NCBI GenBank assembly: GCA_018268915.1
Contig: JAFDVQ010000015.1
Location: 96,994 to 160,993, forward strand
Direction of reading: 5' to 3'
Source: Acidobacteriota bacterium
GTDB taxonomy: Bacteria; Acidobacteriota; Terriglobia; Terriglobales; Acidobacteriaceae
DNA: 64,000 nt
Shown here: piece after piece, positions 44,987 to 53,471 of the stretch
Layout of the letters: every line of letters starts with the position of its first letter
How positions within the stretch are numbered: the first letter of the stretch is position 1
Position numbers and translations under genes: made by a program
Notes under the pieces: model-generated
The model's database searches: none
What the model was told of the DNA's origin: nothing
Seen by the model: the letters and a program-made list of their open reading frames with translations, nothing else

Positions 44987-46231
44987 ATGAAATCCGAAAT
45001 CATAGCTGTCGGCTCCGAGATGCTGACGCCCTTCCGCCAGGACACGAATTCCCTGTACCTCACCGAAAAGCTCAATGAGCTCGGCGTCACCGTTGCGTTC
45101 AAGACCATCGTCGGCGACCGCAGAAAAGATCTCGTCGGCGTCATCAAGACCGCCCTCAGCCGCACCGACATCCTCGTGCTGATGGGCGGCCTCGGACCCA
45201 CGGAAGACGACCTCACTCGCGAGGCCGTCGGCGAAGCGCTCTCCCTCCGCCTCAAGCGAGACGCGCAACAGGTAGCCGCACTTCACACTCGCGCGGCAGC
45301 GTGGCGTATCTCCATGCCTGAAAACAATCTCAAGCAGGCTGACCTCATCGAAGGCGCAGCATTCCTCACCAACCCGAACGGCAGCGCTCCCGGCCAGTGG
45401 CTCGAGACCACCTACTCCGGCTTTCGCAAGATCATCATGCTCGTGCCCGGCCCCCCGCATGAGTGCAAGCCCATCTTCGAGACCGAGTGCATTCCTCGTC
45501 TGCGCGAGATCCTGCCCGCGCGGCACATGGCCAAGCGCACGCTGAAAGCCGCCATGATCCCGGAATCGCAGGCTGACAAGCTCCTCTCGCCCATCTACAC
45601 CACCTACACCGACGTCGAGACCACCATCCTCGCCCACGCCGGCGACATCCAGCTCACCCTCATCTGCACGCATCGCAACAAGGAACTCGCAGAAAAGCGC
45701 GTCGAAGAACTTGCCACCAAGCTCGAAGAAGCGCTCGACGACTGGATGTACTCCGCAGAAGGTGAATCCCTCGAGCAGATCGTCCTCTACTACCTCGGAC
45801 TCCGCCAGGCCACGCTCGCCGTCGCTGAAAGCTGCACCGGCGGCATGATCGCGCAGCGCGTCACTTCCGTTCCCGGCAGCTCGCGTTCTTTCCTCGGCAG
45901 CGTCATCGTCTACTCCAATGAGCTCAAAACGCAGTTTGCCGACGTTCCCGCCGAACTGATCGAAACGCACGGCGCCGTCTCCTCTGAAGTCGCTCAGGCC
46001 CTCGCCGAAGGCATTCGCAAAAAGACCGGAGCCACCATCGGTCTCGGCATCACCGGCCTCGCCGGCCCCGGCGGCGGAACAGAAACCAAGCCCGTCGGCC
46101 GCGTCTACATCGCCATCAGCGACGCAACCACCAACGAATACTTCGAGCGCAATTTCCGCGGCGACCGCAACCGCATCCGCGAGTGGGCCAGCCAGCAAGC
46201 CCTCGACATCGTCCGCCGCAAGCTCATGTAG
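44987..46231 (+). CDS. cinA: CinA-family protein (MoaB-like domain plus NMN deamidase domain)
   Basis: The 414-residue protein has an N-terminal molybdopterin-binding-like domain (about 1-170; M-G-G-L-G-P-T-E-D-D-L-T) and a C-terminal PncC-type domain (about 255-412; V-A-E-S-C-T-G-G-M-I-A and G-I-T-G-L-A-G-P-G-G-G-T). The latter hydrolyses nicotinamide mononucleotide for NAD recycling. Genes of this family are often linked to competence genes; dprA is 8 kb away. No ribosome binding site is visible because a heptamer array abuts the ATG. Confidence 0.94.
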   Translation: MKSEIIAVGSEMLTPFRQDTNSLYLTEKLNELGVTVAFKTIVGDRRKDLVGVIKTALSRTDILVLMGGLGPTEDDLTREAVGEALSLRLKRDAQQVAALHTRAAAWRISMPENNLKQADLIEGAAFLTNPNGSAPGQWLETTYSGFRKIIMLVPGPPHECKPIFETECIPRLREILPARHMAKRTLKAAMIPESQADKLLSPIYTTYTDVETTILAHAGDIQLTLICTHRNKELAEKRVEELATKLEEALDDWMYSAEGESLEQIVLYYLGLRQATLAVAESCTGGMIAQRVTSVPGSSRSFLGSVIVYSNELKTQFADVPAELIETHGAVSSEVAQALAEGIRKKTGATIGLGITGLAGPGGGTETKPVGRVYIAISDATTNEYFERNFRGDRNRIREWASQQALDIVRRKLM

Positions 46232-46323
46232 TCAGGCCTGGTCTGCACGGAATCTAAAGCTTTGGACCGATAAACATGTAAACATGGCGGCGGCTACTGC
46301 GCTCGTGGCGAGATCGGACGATT

Positions 46324-46491
46324 TCATGAATTCTCTTCGGGACGAGCGGAGGCTTCTAGTTCGCCTATGCGCTCTCGGAGAATGCGCTTGAGCTCAGCGC
46401 GTTTCGGTGTCTCGGGAGTCACGTCGGCTTCGAGAGTGTTCAGAACGAAGCGAAGAGCATCAAGCAACGGCTTGTCCGGCTGGACGTTCAT
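46324..46491 (-). CDS. small helical protein (55 aa)
   Basis: The peptide M-N-V-Q-P-D-K-P-L-L-D-A-L-R-F-V-L-N-T-L continues into E-A-D-V-T-P-E-T-P-K-R-A-E-L-K-R-I-L-R-E-R-I-G-E-L-E. It reads as two amphipathic helices joined by a T-P turn, which looks selected rather than random. No family or clear ribosome binding site is seen. It is the last of three small minus-strand genes in a stretch that would otherwise seem empty. Confidence 0.5.
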   Translation of the reverse strand: MNVQPDKPLLDALRFVLNTLEADVTPETPKRAELKRILRERIGELEASARPEENS

Positions 46492-46651
46492 ATCGTTCTG
46501 GCATTTCGTCTGAAAACACCACCTGGGATGCGAACGGAAAACCAGCAGGCTTTGCCCACATGGTCCAACGATGTTCGCACAATGAAAAAATGCAGATTGT
46601 GAGGCAGATCACAGCAGGTCAGTCTGCTTTGATGCCGCACCAACTGACCGT

Positions 46652-46804
46652 CTATTCCTCATCTTCGTCATCGTCATCGTCTTCGAGATCGGGAAGATCA
46701 TCGTCGTCTTCTATGTCGTCAACAGGGGCCGCATCATCATCCGCCTGCAGCTTCAATTCGTAGCCAAATATATCGTCGTCCCAACGGTCGTCCAGATTAA
46801 CCAT
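46652..46804 (-). CDS. very acidic small protein (50 aa)
   Basis: The start is M-V-N-L-D-D-R-W-D-D-D-I-F-G-Y-E-L-K-L-Q and the last half is nearly all Asp and Glu; 27 of 50 residues are acidic. GAGG lies about 9 bases before the ATG. A DNA-mimic, ribosome-associated or charge-brush role is conceivable, but nothing proves it. The complementary strand gives a Ser-rich frame that is probably a shadow. Confidence 0.55.
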   Translation of the reverse strand: MVNLDDRWDDDIFGYELKLQADDDAAPVDDIEDDDDLPDLEDDDDDEDEE

Positions 46805-46959
46805 AGCTATAAACCTCTATTGCAAAATGGGATGCCTGCCGGTAGGAGCTTGGTTTCCTGAAGAATCAACGCTCTCACACACGGCCGGACGACCACTGCA
46901 GCGAATAATCGCATTGCGATTCGCAGTTCGGATCCTGACGCGGGTTGAGTGGAAGGACG

Positions 46960-47142
46960 TTATTTTGTCGGCGGTGCCCCAGGCTTTTCAGCACCAGTTC
47001 GCGGGGCGGGAACGAACTCAGCACAGGAGCAGCCTCGGTTAGAACAGGGGTGCTGCGGATTCACAACCTCATGTTCGGAGTTGCGATGACCGCACTGGCA
47101 GAGGAGCCGCGGATTTGCTATCAGACCAATAAGAAAGGGCAT
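46960..47142 (-). CDS. small Cys/His zinc-binding-like protein (60 aa)
   Basis: The protein contains C-Q-C-G-H-R-N-S-E-H, then C-S-N-R-G-C-S-C-A-E-F-V-P: five Cys and two His in a compact pattern that recurs in small bacterial proteins and should bind zinc. GGGAG lies 7 bases before the ATG. It is divergent from the catalase-like gene at 47476. Confidence 0.6.
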   Translation of the reverse strand: MPFLIGLIANPRLLCQCGHRNSEHEVVNPQHPCSNRGCSCAEFVPAPRTGAEKPGAPPTK

Positions 47143-47475
47143 GGCACTTCTCCCAAAGAGGCTTAGTGATCGTGCGCAAACCCGAGCTCAGTTCAGTCGT
47201 CGCACCAACCCAAGACTTCGTTAAAACTCCCATTATGAATCACGAATCCTACGATTACGAGCGGTTTGAGAGGCAGGAGCCGAACACGAAGCCACCGTCG
47301 GATTGCGAGTCTCGGCACACCCAAACGGCGCCAGGACCAACACGTCTCCATCAAGTCCCACCTTCAAACTCCTCCCCATACAACCCGATTTTCACCAATC
47401 TCTTCCGCCCCGCCATTTATCTTCACTACTACGGCCCGCTACTCACGCGGCCGACTACGAACGGAGACTTCCCCA
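47143..47475. other. 333-bp divergent spacer
   Basis: Between the zinc protein gene and the peroxidase gene nothing was recognised except that the peroxidase frame stays open leftwards to 47266 without a credible start. Confidence 0.4.
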
Positions 47476-48414
47476 ATGCCTCTGCCCAATGACGATCGCA
47501 TAGTTGCTCTCGCCAACGACCTCCTCGCTCAATTCCATAAAATCTTCGGCCCTCATCCAGGCTTCCGCCCTGCCCACGCCAAGGGCCTCATGCTCAGCGG
47601 AACCTTCAAGCCTGCATCTGGCGCCACTTCTCTCACGAAAGCCCCGCACATCCAGCGCGAATCCACCCCCGTCACCGCGCGTTTCTCCAACTCCACCGGC
47701 CTTCCTGAAATCCCTGATAGCAAACCAGAATCGAATCCGCGCGGCTTGGCGATCCGTTTCAATCTCGCCGACCACGTTCACACCGATATCGTCAGCCACT
47801 CCACCGATGGATTCCCCGCGCGCGATGGTTACGAGTTCCTCGAATTCCTCCGCGCCGCCGCAGCCAGCGGCCCCGAAGTCCCCTCGCCCAAGCCGATCGA
47901 AAAATTCCTCGGCACGCATCCCGCCGCTCTCCGTTTCGTGCAGACACCCAAACCATTTCCGTCGAGCCTCGCGCGCGACACCTACTTCGGCGTTACCGCA
48001 TTCAAGTTCACCAACGCATCAGGCGAAACGCGCTATGGCCGCTATCGCATCGTCCCCGAAGCCGGCAACGATTACCTCGCCGACGATAAGATCCGCGACA
48101 ACCATCACTACGAAGAGCTCGAGCACCGGATCAAGCAGTCACCCATTCGCTTCAAGATCTACGTCCAGATCGCCGCACCCGATGATGTCACCGACGACGC
48201 CACCATCCACTGGCCCGAAGATCGCGAACTTGTCGAACTCGGCACCCTCGAACTCAACAGCATTCTTCCCGACAGCCTCGTCCAGCAGAAGCACGTCATC
48301 TTCGATCCCATCCCGCGAGTCGACGGCATCGAACCCTCCGCCGACCCCCTCCTCGAACTCCGCGCCGCCATCTACCTTCTCAGCGGAAGAGAACGCCGCT
48401 CCGCCAAGGCCTGA
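47476..48414 (+). CDS. catalase-related heme peroxidase (SrpA-like)
   Basis: The 312-residue protein is a minimal catalase fold. The distal His lies in P-A-H-A-K-G-L-M-L-S-G-T-F, then V-T-A-R-F-S-N-S-T-G, P-R-G-L-A-I-R-F and D-I-V-S-H-S-T-D-G-F-P-A-R. It is shorter than true catalases (about 480) and lacks the C-terminal flavodoxin-like part, so organic-peroxidase activity is more likely than catalase activity. ATG at 47476 follows CGGAG; the long upstream extension in frame is low-complexity. Confidence 0.85.
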   Translation: MPLPNDDRIVALANDLLAQFHKIFGPHPGFRPAHAKGLMLSGTFKPASGATSLTKAPHIQRESTPVTARFSNSTGLPEIPDSKPESNPRGLAIRFNLADHVHTDIVSHSTDGFPARDGYEFLEFLRAAAASGPEVPSPKPIEKFLGTHPAALRFVQTPKPFPSSLARDTYFGVTAFKFTNASGETRYGRYRIVPEAGNDYLADDKIRDNHHYEELEHRIKQSPIRFKIYVQIAAPDDVTDDATIHWPEDRELVELGTLELNSILPDSLVQQKHVIFDPIPRVDGIEPSADPLLELRAAIYLLSGRERRSAKA

Positions 48415-48444
48415 TTGGTAAAGCTCACCTCACGAACTATGGTC

Positions 48445-48488
48445 TGTGCCCCATTCATCCCGCGGCTTCATCGCGGGATGAGTGGGAA
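48445..48488. repeat. GTGCCCC stem-loop element, copy A10
   Basis: TGTGCCCCATTCATCCCGCG-gcttcat-CGCGGGATGAGTGGGAA; nearly identical stem to copy A7 at 27178. Confidence 0.8.
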
Positions 48489-48514
48489 CCAGAGCACTTC
48501 ACCGGCATCGCGGC

Positions 48515-48560
48515 GGGTGCCCCATTCTAAATTGGTCGTCAGACCAATTTAGGGTGGGAA
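48515..48560. repeat. GGGTGCCCC stem-loop element, copy A11
   Basis: GGGTGCCCCATTCTAAATTGGTC-gtc-GACCAATTTAGGGTGGGAA; AT-rich 12-bp stem but the same head and tail as other copies. Confidence 0.8.
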
Positions 48561-48618
48561 CGACAATTCGAATCCCACAACTTTGACGTCTTAACCTGAG
48601 CTTTGAAAAACTCCCCTC

Positions 48619-49329
48619 ATGCGATACAGCGGCAGAATTGAATATGCGGACGCCCGCAAAATGCGCACCCGCAACAAGGGCTACTACCGCGTTCTCCACT
48701 GGCCCATCTGGATCTGGGTTTTCTTTCTCGCGCCCGGTCCGCTCGTCTTCAGCCTCTTCGCCCACGGATTCAGCAAGGCCAACGGCGCATGGCTCGCGCT
48801 CGTGCTCATCGGCACCGGCATCGCCGGCCTCAAGGGCCAGCTTCCCGGCTGCGAGCCCGCACCCTACATCCTCCGCTTCGACGAAGACCGCCCCAACCCG
48901 CTCTACCGCAAGGTCTGCTACACCTTCGCGTGGAATGCGGTTATCAATTTCGCGTTTCTGAATCTCCTCGGACTCGTCATCGCCGTCATCACCGGCGTCT
49001 GGACCATGAAGCAGCTCTACCAGTACGTCTACTTCCCTCTCGCCATCCTGATTTTGCTGCTCGGCGCATTCGGCAAACTCCCCCGCGTCGGCAAATCCAC
49101 CAAAGGCGAAGGCATCGAACGCCGCTACTTCTACGGCTCCGTCTGGGCCGTCACCATATCGCAAACCGTACTGATGGTCCTCTGGAAGACGCTCCCTCTC
49201 ACGCGCACCGGCAGCCTCATCAAGCTAGTCATCTACGCCGGTATGCTCTTCCTCATGGGCTCCTTCGCCTACAACGGCGCACTTCCGAGAACCCGCCCCA
49301 TCCTCCCCGGCGAACTCATGGTCGATTAG
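48619..49329 (+). CDS. hypothetical polytopic membrane protein
   Basis: This 236-residue protein has about five membrane segments (roughly 30-50, 56-70, 105-130, 140-155 and 185-225). The soluble loop L-P-G-C-E-P-A-P-Y-I-L-R-F-D-E-D-R-P-N-P-L-Y-R is well formed. No family is recognised. It is transcribed alone between repeat-rich spacers. Confidence 0.72.
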   Translation: MRYSGRIEYADARKMRTRNKGYYRVLHWPIWIWVFFLAPGPLVFSLFAHGFSKANGAWLALVLIGTGIAGLKGQLPGCEPAPYILRFDEDRPNPLYRKVCYTFAWNAVINFAFLNLLGLVIAVITGVWTMKQLYQYVYFPLAILILLLGAFGKLPRVGKSTKGEGIERRYFYGSVWAVTISQTVLMVLWKTLPLTRTGSLIKLVIYAGMLFLMGSFAYNGALPRTRPILPGELMVD

Positions 49330-49347
49330 AACTGGTTTCACAAATCG

Positions 49348-49422
49348 TTTTGAAGCGGCACGACTTCAGTCGTGCCAAAGATGCGCCAATATCAAGCGCG
49401 GGCTTTAGCCCCTGAGGGATAT
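49348..49422. repeat. double-hairpin repeat, copy B3
   Basis: TTTTGAAGCGGCACGACTTCAGTCGTGCC, a spacer, then GCGCGGGCTTTAGCCCCTGAGGGATAT. It is followed at 49458-49560 by another hairpin set (GTTCCCGTAGGGAAC, CCCAGGAT...ATCCTGGG, GTCCCGTAGGGAC). Confidence 0.8.
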
Positions 49423-49457
49423 CTCACTCAACCTTCAGGGATTCACCCAACCAACCC

Positions 49458-49560
49458 AACAGAGTTCCCGTAGGGAACGCCGGAGAATAGCCCAGGATGA
49501 AGCGCAGCGAAATCCTGGGTAGAAGATCAACAACGATCCGAGTCCCGTAGGGACGTCAGA
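49458..49560. repeat. cluster of three short hairpins
   Basis: GTTCCCGTAGGGAAC, CCCAGGATgaagcgcagcgaaATCCTGGG and GTCCCGTAGGGAC lie in a row. The first and third share the CCCGTAGGGA core, which suggests a further repeat family. Confidence 0.6.
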
Positions 49561-49590
49561 GATCCCCGGCATAGTAGTCAGGGTCAAGTG

Positions 49591-50523
49591 ATGAAAGCAT
49601 CGAGCAACGATCATCCAATTTTGCGAGTTGTCGTGAGCCCCGAAGGCTCATCGGACGCCTTACATTTGGAAGCAGCGCTCGGTCAAATCGCCAGCCAGAA
49701 ATCTGACATCAACGTAAAAACGCAAGAGAGCTCCTACAGTCTTGAAGGAAGAACTGAATCGGAACTGGATTCAATTTGCGACCGCCTTCGGAATGAGTTC
49801 CATCTCGCGATCACGGTGAGCGCACCAACTGTAATCTTGCTTGAGACAATTTGTAAGGCTGCTGAGGCTGAAGGTAAATACATCCGCCAGACCGGCGGTT
49901 CGGGAAACTACGGGCATTGCAAATTGCGCGTCGAGCCGAATGAGCCCGGCAAGGGGTACGAGTTCGTCAACGACATCAAGGGCGGCGTGGTTCCGAAGGA
50001 ATACATCATGCCGATCGACCAGGGAGTTCAGAGTGCAATGGAGCTTGGTATTCTCGCAGGCTTCCAGATGGTCGATATCAAAGTGACGTTGTTTGACGGT
50101 AGCTGTCACGATGTCGATTCAAACGAAATGGCATTTAGGTTCGCCAGTTCGATTGCCTTTAAGGAAGCGGCACGCAAAGCAAGCCCAGTGTTAATGGAGC
50201 CGGTGATGGCTGTCGATCTCGAAGTACCTGAAGAACTGGCGCCTGCGACACGAGATGAAATCTATCTTCATCGTGGGCAGATAAAGAGCGATGTCGCTAC
50301 GTACGGCTGGTGTGAGATCAAAGCTGAGGTGCCTCTATCAGAACTCTTAGCCTCATCTTCAGGAATCGCGACAGCCCCAATGAACTTCGCTGGATACCGC
50401 TCATTTCGAAAAGACGACTTCTCAGACGAAAGGGGATCAGGGGTTACAGCGAACACACCGGGCAGCCCAAAACCGAACATTCGATCTGAAGTAACCCAAC
50501 CTGAGAAGCAAGACGAAGATTGA
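49591..50523 (+). CDS. EF-G-like protein made of domains III-V, without the GTPase domain
   Basis: The 310-residue protein aligns by eye with the C-terminal half of elongation factor G. Domain III lies at about 10-78. Domain IV (about 79-205) has G-K-Y-I-R-Q-T-G-G-S-G-N-Y-G-H, Y-E-F-V-N-D-I-K-G-G-V-V-P-K-E-Y-I and L-F-D-G-S-C-H-D-V-D-S-N-E-M-A. Domain V (about 206-275) and an acidic tail follow. The G domain and domain II are absent, so it cannot hydrolyse GTP. Composition is more AT-rich than its neighbours. It may bind ribosomes by mimicking the tRNA anticodon arm, or be a decayed EF-G copy that still has an open frame. ATG at 49591; a GTG sits one codon upstream. Confidence 0.8.
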   Translation: MKASSNDHPILRVVVSPEGSSDALHLEAALGQIASQKSDINVKTQESSYSLEGRTESELDSICDRLRNEFHLAITVSAPTVILLETICKAAEAEGKYIRQTGGSGNYGHCKLRVEPNEPGKGYEFVNDIKGGVVPKEYIMPIDQGVQSAMELGILAGFQMVDIKVTLFDGSCHDVDSNEMAFRFASSIAFKEAARKASPVLMEPVMAVDLEVPEELAPATRDEIYLHRGQIKSDVATYGWCEIKAEVPLSELLASSSGIATAPMNFAGYRSFRKDDFSDERGSGVTANTPGSPKPNIRSEVTQPEKQDED

Positions 50524-50602
50524 ATAATTTCATGCAGGTTAAATGGATTTGGAATGCACTGGCCGGCGAAGCCCTTGCTCCGCCGGTCCACAAAACCTCA
50601 AC

Positions 50603-50929
50603 CTACTTCCCCACCGGCTTATACCCCAATCCACCCGCCTTCTTCATCGCCGCCTGCCCCTCTTCCACCGACATCAGCGGAGTAGTCTTCACCGTCTTGC
50701 ACGAACCACCCGCGCTGATCGCCATCGCAAACGCCGCCGCGCTCACGTTGTCCGGCAGATCCACTACCACCACCGTGTCGTAGTCGCCGAAGCACAACCA
50801 CGCACCCTTCAGCGAGCCTCCGAGTTTCTCCACCACCTTGCCAACCTCCGCTGTCCGATCCTGCGGCTTCTTCGCCAGCGCCGCAACCGCCTCTGAGTTG
50901 TACGAAACCTGCACGAGATAACTAGGCAT
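50603..50929 (-). CDS. GYD-domain protein
   Basis: The 108-residue protein matches the GYD family: M-P-S-Y-L-V-Q-V-S-Y at the start, A-W-L-C-F-G-D-Y-D-T-V-V-V-V-D-L-P-D (the G-D-Y-D form of the family motif) and K-T-V-K-T-T-P-L-M near the end. It resembles a ferredoxin-like dimer of unknown role. AAGGA precedes the chosen ATG at 50929; an ATG at 50968 would add 13 residues of no family match. Confidence 0.85.
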   Translation of the reverse strand: MPSYLVQVSYNSEAVAALAKKPQDRTAEVGKVVEKLGGSLKGAWLCFGDYDTVVVVDLPDNVSAAAFAMAISAGGSCKTVKTTPLMSVEEGQAAMKKAGGLGYKPVGK

Positions 50930-51023
50930 GGGAATACCGTCCTTTCCATTGAGATCTGTTCCAGGCATCGGGGGAGCGCCCTAACTATACAACTCCCTCA
51001 CCCACAGGTCGCAACAAATCTCA

Positions 51024-51986
51024 TCACGCTTCCAGCAGCACTTCGGCTACTGCCTTCGTCTCGCGCGACACCCACTCTTTCATCGCTTGCGGCTCCAGCA
51101 CCCTGACTGCCGAGCCCATCCCCAGCACAAAAAAGCGCGCCATTCCCTCATCGTCGAAATCCACTTCCAGCGCCACTCGCCCGGCCCCAGCTTTCCTCGC
51201 CCATTCGCCTTTGGCTGCTCGCGTCGCGCACCACGCCTCAAGACGCCGAACCATGTCTTCCCTGACCGACAGCACCGTCTTGAACCCCGCCCTCTTTCGA
51301 TCCAGTTCCGCTGTCGCAGCCTTCCAGTGTTCCGCCAAATCAAATCGCGACGGCCGTTCGAACTGCACTGCCAGCACCGCCACCTTTCTCATCCGCGAAA
51401 CGCGAAACGTCCGCATTCCCTTTGCCGTACGCGCCACCAGGTACCAGCTCAGTCCTTTCGACACCAGCCCAAATGGATCGACTGTCCTGCTCGATTCCTC
51501 TCCATCCGCCTTTGTGTATTCAAACGTCAGCTTTCGATCCCGTGCCACCGCCTCCTGCACCAGCGTCAGCATCGAGACATCCTCGCCTGTCCCTCTCCAT
51601 CCCGTCGGGTCTACGTGCAGACGCTGCTGCATGTGCGCCGCCTGAGCCTTCAGTGGCTCGGGCATTGCCGCCATCAGCTTGTTCATAGCGCTCTGTGCGG
51701 CCGCCGCCATTCTAGGATTTCCCAGTGTCCGCGGCTGCGCCATCAACAATGCCCGCAGTTCCGCCTCGTCAAGACTTGGCACATGAGTACGCCAGCCTTT
51801 CTCCAGTTGCCAGCCGCCCTGAGCTCCGCGCATTGCCGACACCGGAATCCGTGCCGCGCTCAGCGCTTCCAGGTCGCGGTGAATCGTCCGCTGCGAAACC
51901 TCCAGCTGCTCCGCGAGTTCACGCTCGGTCACCTGCCCTCGCGCCTGCAGTAGCAGAAGCACCGACATCAACCGATCCGCCTTCAT
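51024..51986 (-). CDS. YafY-type transcriptional regulator (HTH plus WYL domain)
   Basis: The 320-residue regulator has a DeoR-like HTH (about 1-60; V-S-Q-R-T-I-H-R-D-L-E-A-L). The WYL domain (about 140-225) shows L-S-W-Y-L-V-A-R and R-T-F-R-V-S-R-M, and a WCX extension follows. WYL proteins sense ligands or nucleic acids; many are repressors of adjacent operons. It is divergent from the PfpI-DinB pair with a perfect 10-bp inverted repeat between them (52029-52053). Confidence 0.9.
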   Translation of the reverse strand: MKADRLMSVLLLLQARGQVTERELAEQLEVSQRTIHRDLEALSAARIPVSAMRGAQGGWQLEKGWRTHVPSLDEAELRALLMAQPRTLGNPRMAAAAQSAMNKLMAAMPEPLKAQAAHMQQRLHVDPTGWRGTGEDVSMLTLVQEAVARDRKLTFEYTKADGEESSRTVDPFGLVSKGLSWYLVARTAKGMRTFRVSRMRKVAVLAVQFERPSRFDLAEHWKAATAELDRKRAGFKTVLSVREDMVRRLEAWCATRAAKGEWARKAGAGRVALEVDFDDEGMARFFVLGMGSAVRVLEPQAMKEWVSRETKAVAEVLLEA

Positions 51987-52028
51987 GCTTCGTAGAACCT
52001 TTTCGTCACAAATTCACTTTCTCAGATT

Positions 52029-52053
52029 AAATATGACACTGATTGTCATATTT
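52029..52053. promoter_or_regulatory. perfect inverted-repeat operator of the WYL regulator
   Basis: AAATATGACA-CTGAT-TGTCATATTT is a perfect 10-bp inverted repeat with a 5-bp spacer. It lies 43 bp from the regulator ATG and 42 bp from the PfpI ATG, so it can control both promoters. Confidence 0.75.
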
Positions 52054-52094
52054 GCCGAGCGAAACTTGCTTTGTCAGTCGGAGGTTAATTAGAA

Positions 52095-52715
52095 ATGTCC
52101 TCTCGCAACGTCTTTCTCTTCGTCTTTGACACTATGGCCGACTGGGAGACCTCTTTCGCCGTCGCCGGCATCCACAATCCCCGCTATCAGCAGCACCCCG
52201 GCCGATACCGCATCGTCACTGTCGGCGCGACACGCAAGCACATCACCACCATGGGCGGCTTGCGCGTCATCCCCGACACCACTCTCAGCGAAATCGATTC
52301 CAACGACGCCGCAATGCTCATCCTTCCCGGCGGTGAGACGTGGGAGTCTCACAGCAACATGGCGGCTATCGATATCGCCCGCGTCTTCTTCATCGAAGGC
52401 GTTCCCGTCGCCGCCATCTGTGGAGCGACCTTTGCCCTGGCTCGCGCCGGCATGCTCGACGATTTTCACCACACCAGTAATTGCAGCGACTATCTGCTCG
52501 CCTCCGGGTATCGCGGCGAGAAGTTCTACTGCGATGTCCCCGCCGTCACCGATGAAGGAGTGATCACCGCGTCCGGTCTCGCTCCCCTCGAGTTTGCCCG
52601 GGAGATCTTCAAGACCCTCGATCTCTACACACCCTCAGCTCTCGAGGCCTGGTACTCCCTGTACAAATTCGGCAACGCGACCCGCTACCAGGAACTCGCC
52701 AACTGCGCCGCCTGA
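52095..52715 (+). CDS. DJ-1/PfpI-family glutamine-amidotransferase-like protein
   Basis: The 206-residue protein is a class I GATase-like fold with a nucleophile elbow A-I-C-G-A-T (Cys about 117), the conserved acidic residue near L-P-G-G-E-T-W, and V-T-D-E-G-V-I-T-A-S-G. Members include deglycases, chaperones and hydrolases of reactive carbonyls. With the DinB gene 29 bp downstream it forms a two-gene unit under the divergent WYL regulator, a common stress-response layout. Confidence 0.88.
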   Translation: MSSRNVFLFVFDTMADWETSFAVAGIHNPRYQQHPGRYRIVTVGATRKHITTMGGLRVIPDTTLSEIDSNDAAMLILPGGETWESHSNMAAIDIARVFFIEGVPVAAICGATFALARAGMLDDFHHTSNCSDYLLASGYRGEKFYCDVPAVTDEGVITASGLAPLEFAREIFKTLDLYTPSALEAWYSLYKFGNATRYQELANCAA

Positions 52716-52744
52716 GCGCTCAATTAAGACACAAGGAGACACTC

Positions 52745-53251
52745 ATGATCCTCAAGGACTACTTCCTAGCCCAGCTCGACCGCGAAGCCGCCTCTACTCG
52801 CAAAACAATCGAGCGCATACCGGACGGCCACAACGATTTCAAGCCGCATCCCCGCTCCATGGAGTTCGGCTACCTCGCCGCACTCGTCGCCACCATGCTC
52901 GGCTGGATCGACCTTATGATCAATCGGGACGAACTGAACCTTGACGCTCCGGACGGCGCCGAGTTCCACACAAAGCCCGTTGGCAGCAAAGCCGACCTCC
53001 TCGCCAGCCTCGACACAGCCGTTGGCAAGGCACGCCTCGCTCTCGAGTCAACTACCGACGAACATCTCGCCAGGCCGTGGGCCTTCAAGATGGGGGGTGC
53101 CGTGGTATCCCAGAACCCGCGTAGCATCATGATCGCCGACGCCGTATTCAGCCATCTCGCCCACCACCGCGGACAGCTCACCGTCTATCTCCGCCTTCTC
53201 GAAGCTAAGGTTCCCGCTATCTTCGGCCCCTCCGCCGACGAGCGCTTCTGA
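52745..53251 (+). CDS. DinB-family protein
   Basis: This 168-residue four-helix bundle lacks a signal peptide. The metal-binding His are in P-H-P-R-S-M-E-F and F-S-H-L-A-H-H-R-G-Q-L-T-V-Y-L. AAGGAG lies 8 bases before the ATG. Cytoplasmic DinB proteins include bacillithiol or mycothiol transferases; the thiol used here is unknown. It is cotranscribed with the PfpI gene. Confidence 0.88.
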   Translation: MILKDYFLAQLDREAASTRKTIERIPDGHNDFKPHPRSMEFGYLAALVATMLGWIDLMINRDELNLDAPDGAEFHTKPVGSKADLLASLDTAVGKARLALESTTDEHLARPWAFKMGGAVVSQNPRSIMIADAVFSHLAHHRGQLTVYLRLLEAKVPAIFGPSADERF

Positions 53252-53257
53252 GGCACG

Positions 53258-53330
53258 CTTTGAAGGGGCACGGCTTCAGCCGTGCCGCAGTGCCTCCACA
53301 CACAAGCGGGCTTTAGCCCCTGGGGAATAC
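53258..53330. repeat. double-hairpin repeat, copy B4
   Basis: TTTGAAGGGGCACGGCTTCAGCCGTGCC, a spacer, then GCGGGCTTTAGCCCCTGGGGAATA. It starts a few bases after the DinB stop codon. Confidence 0.85.
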
Positions 53331-53471
53331 TAGCGGCCTTTTTTTCATCGCAAATGGCAGGTACTGTCGCGCTAACTCCGTCAACACGCGCATAGCGCGG
53401 CTAACCCCGCTAACTCCGCTTCTCCCCGTCTCATTTCTCTTACCCTGTTTCCTGCTAAACTCTGTTTGACC

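Noticed and set aside
44684..46198. A 504-codon reading frame on the minus strand opposite cinA
   Set aside because: It is the antisense shadow of a clear cinA gene in high-GC DNA; its translation is Gly/Ala/Glu/Val-rich with no family motif.
46407..46763. Plus-strand Ser-rich frame of 118 codons
   Set aside because: Its poly-Ser part is the complement of the Asp/Glu codons of the acidic small gene on the minus strand, which has a ribosome binding site.
47266..47475. Upstream extension of the catalase-related protein
   Set aside because: The extra 70 residues are basic and low in complexity, while an ATG with CGGAG and the family start is at 47476.
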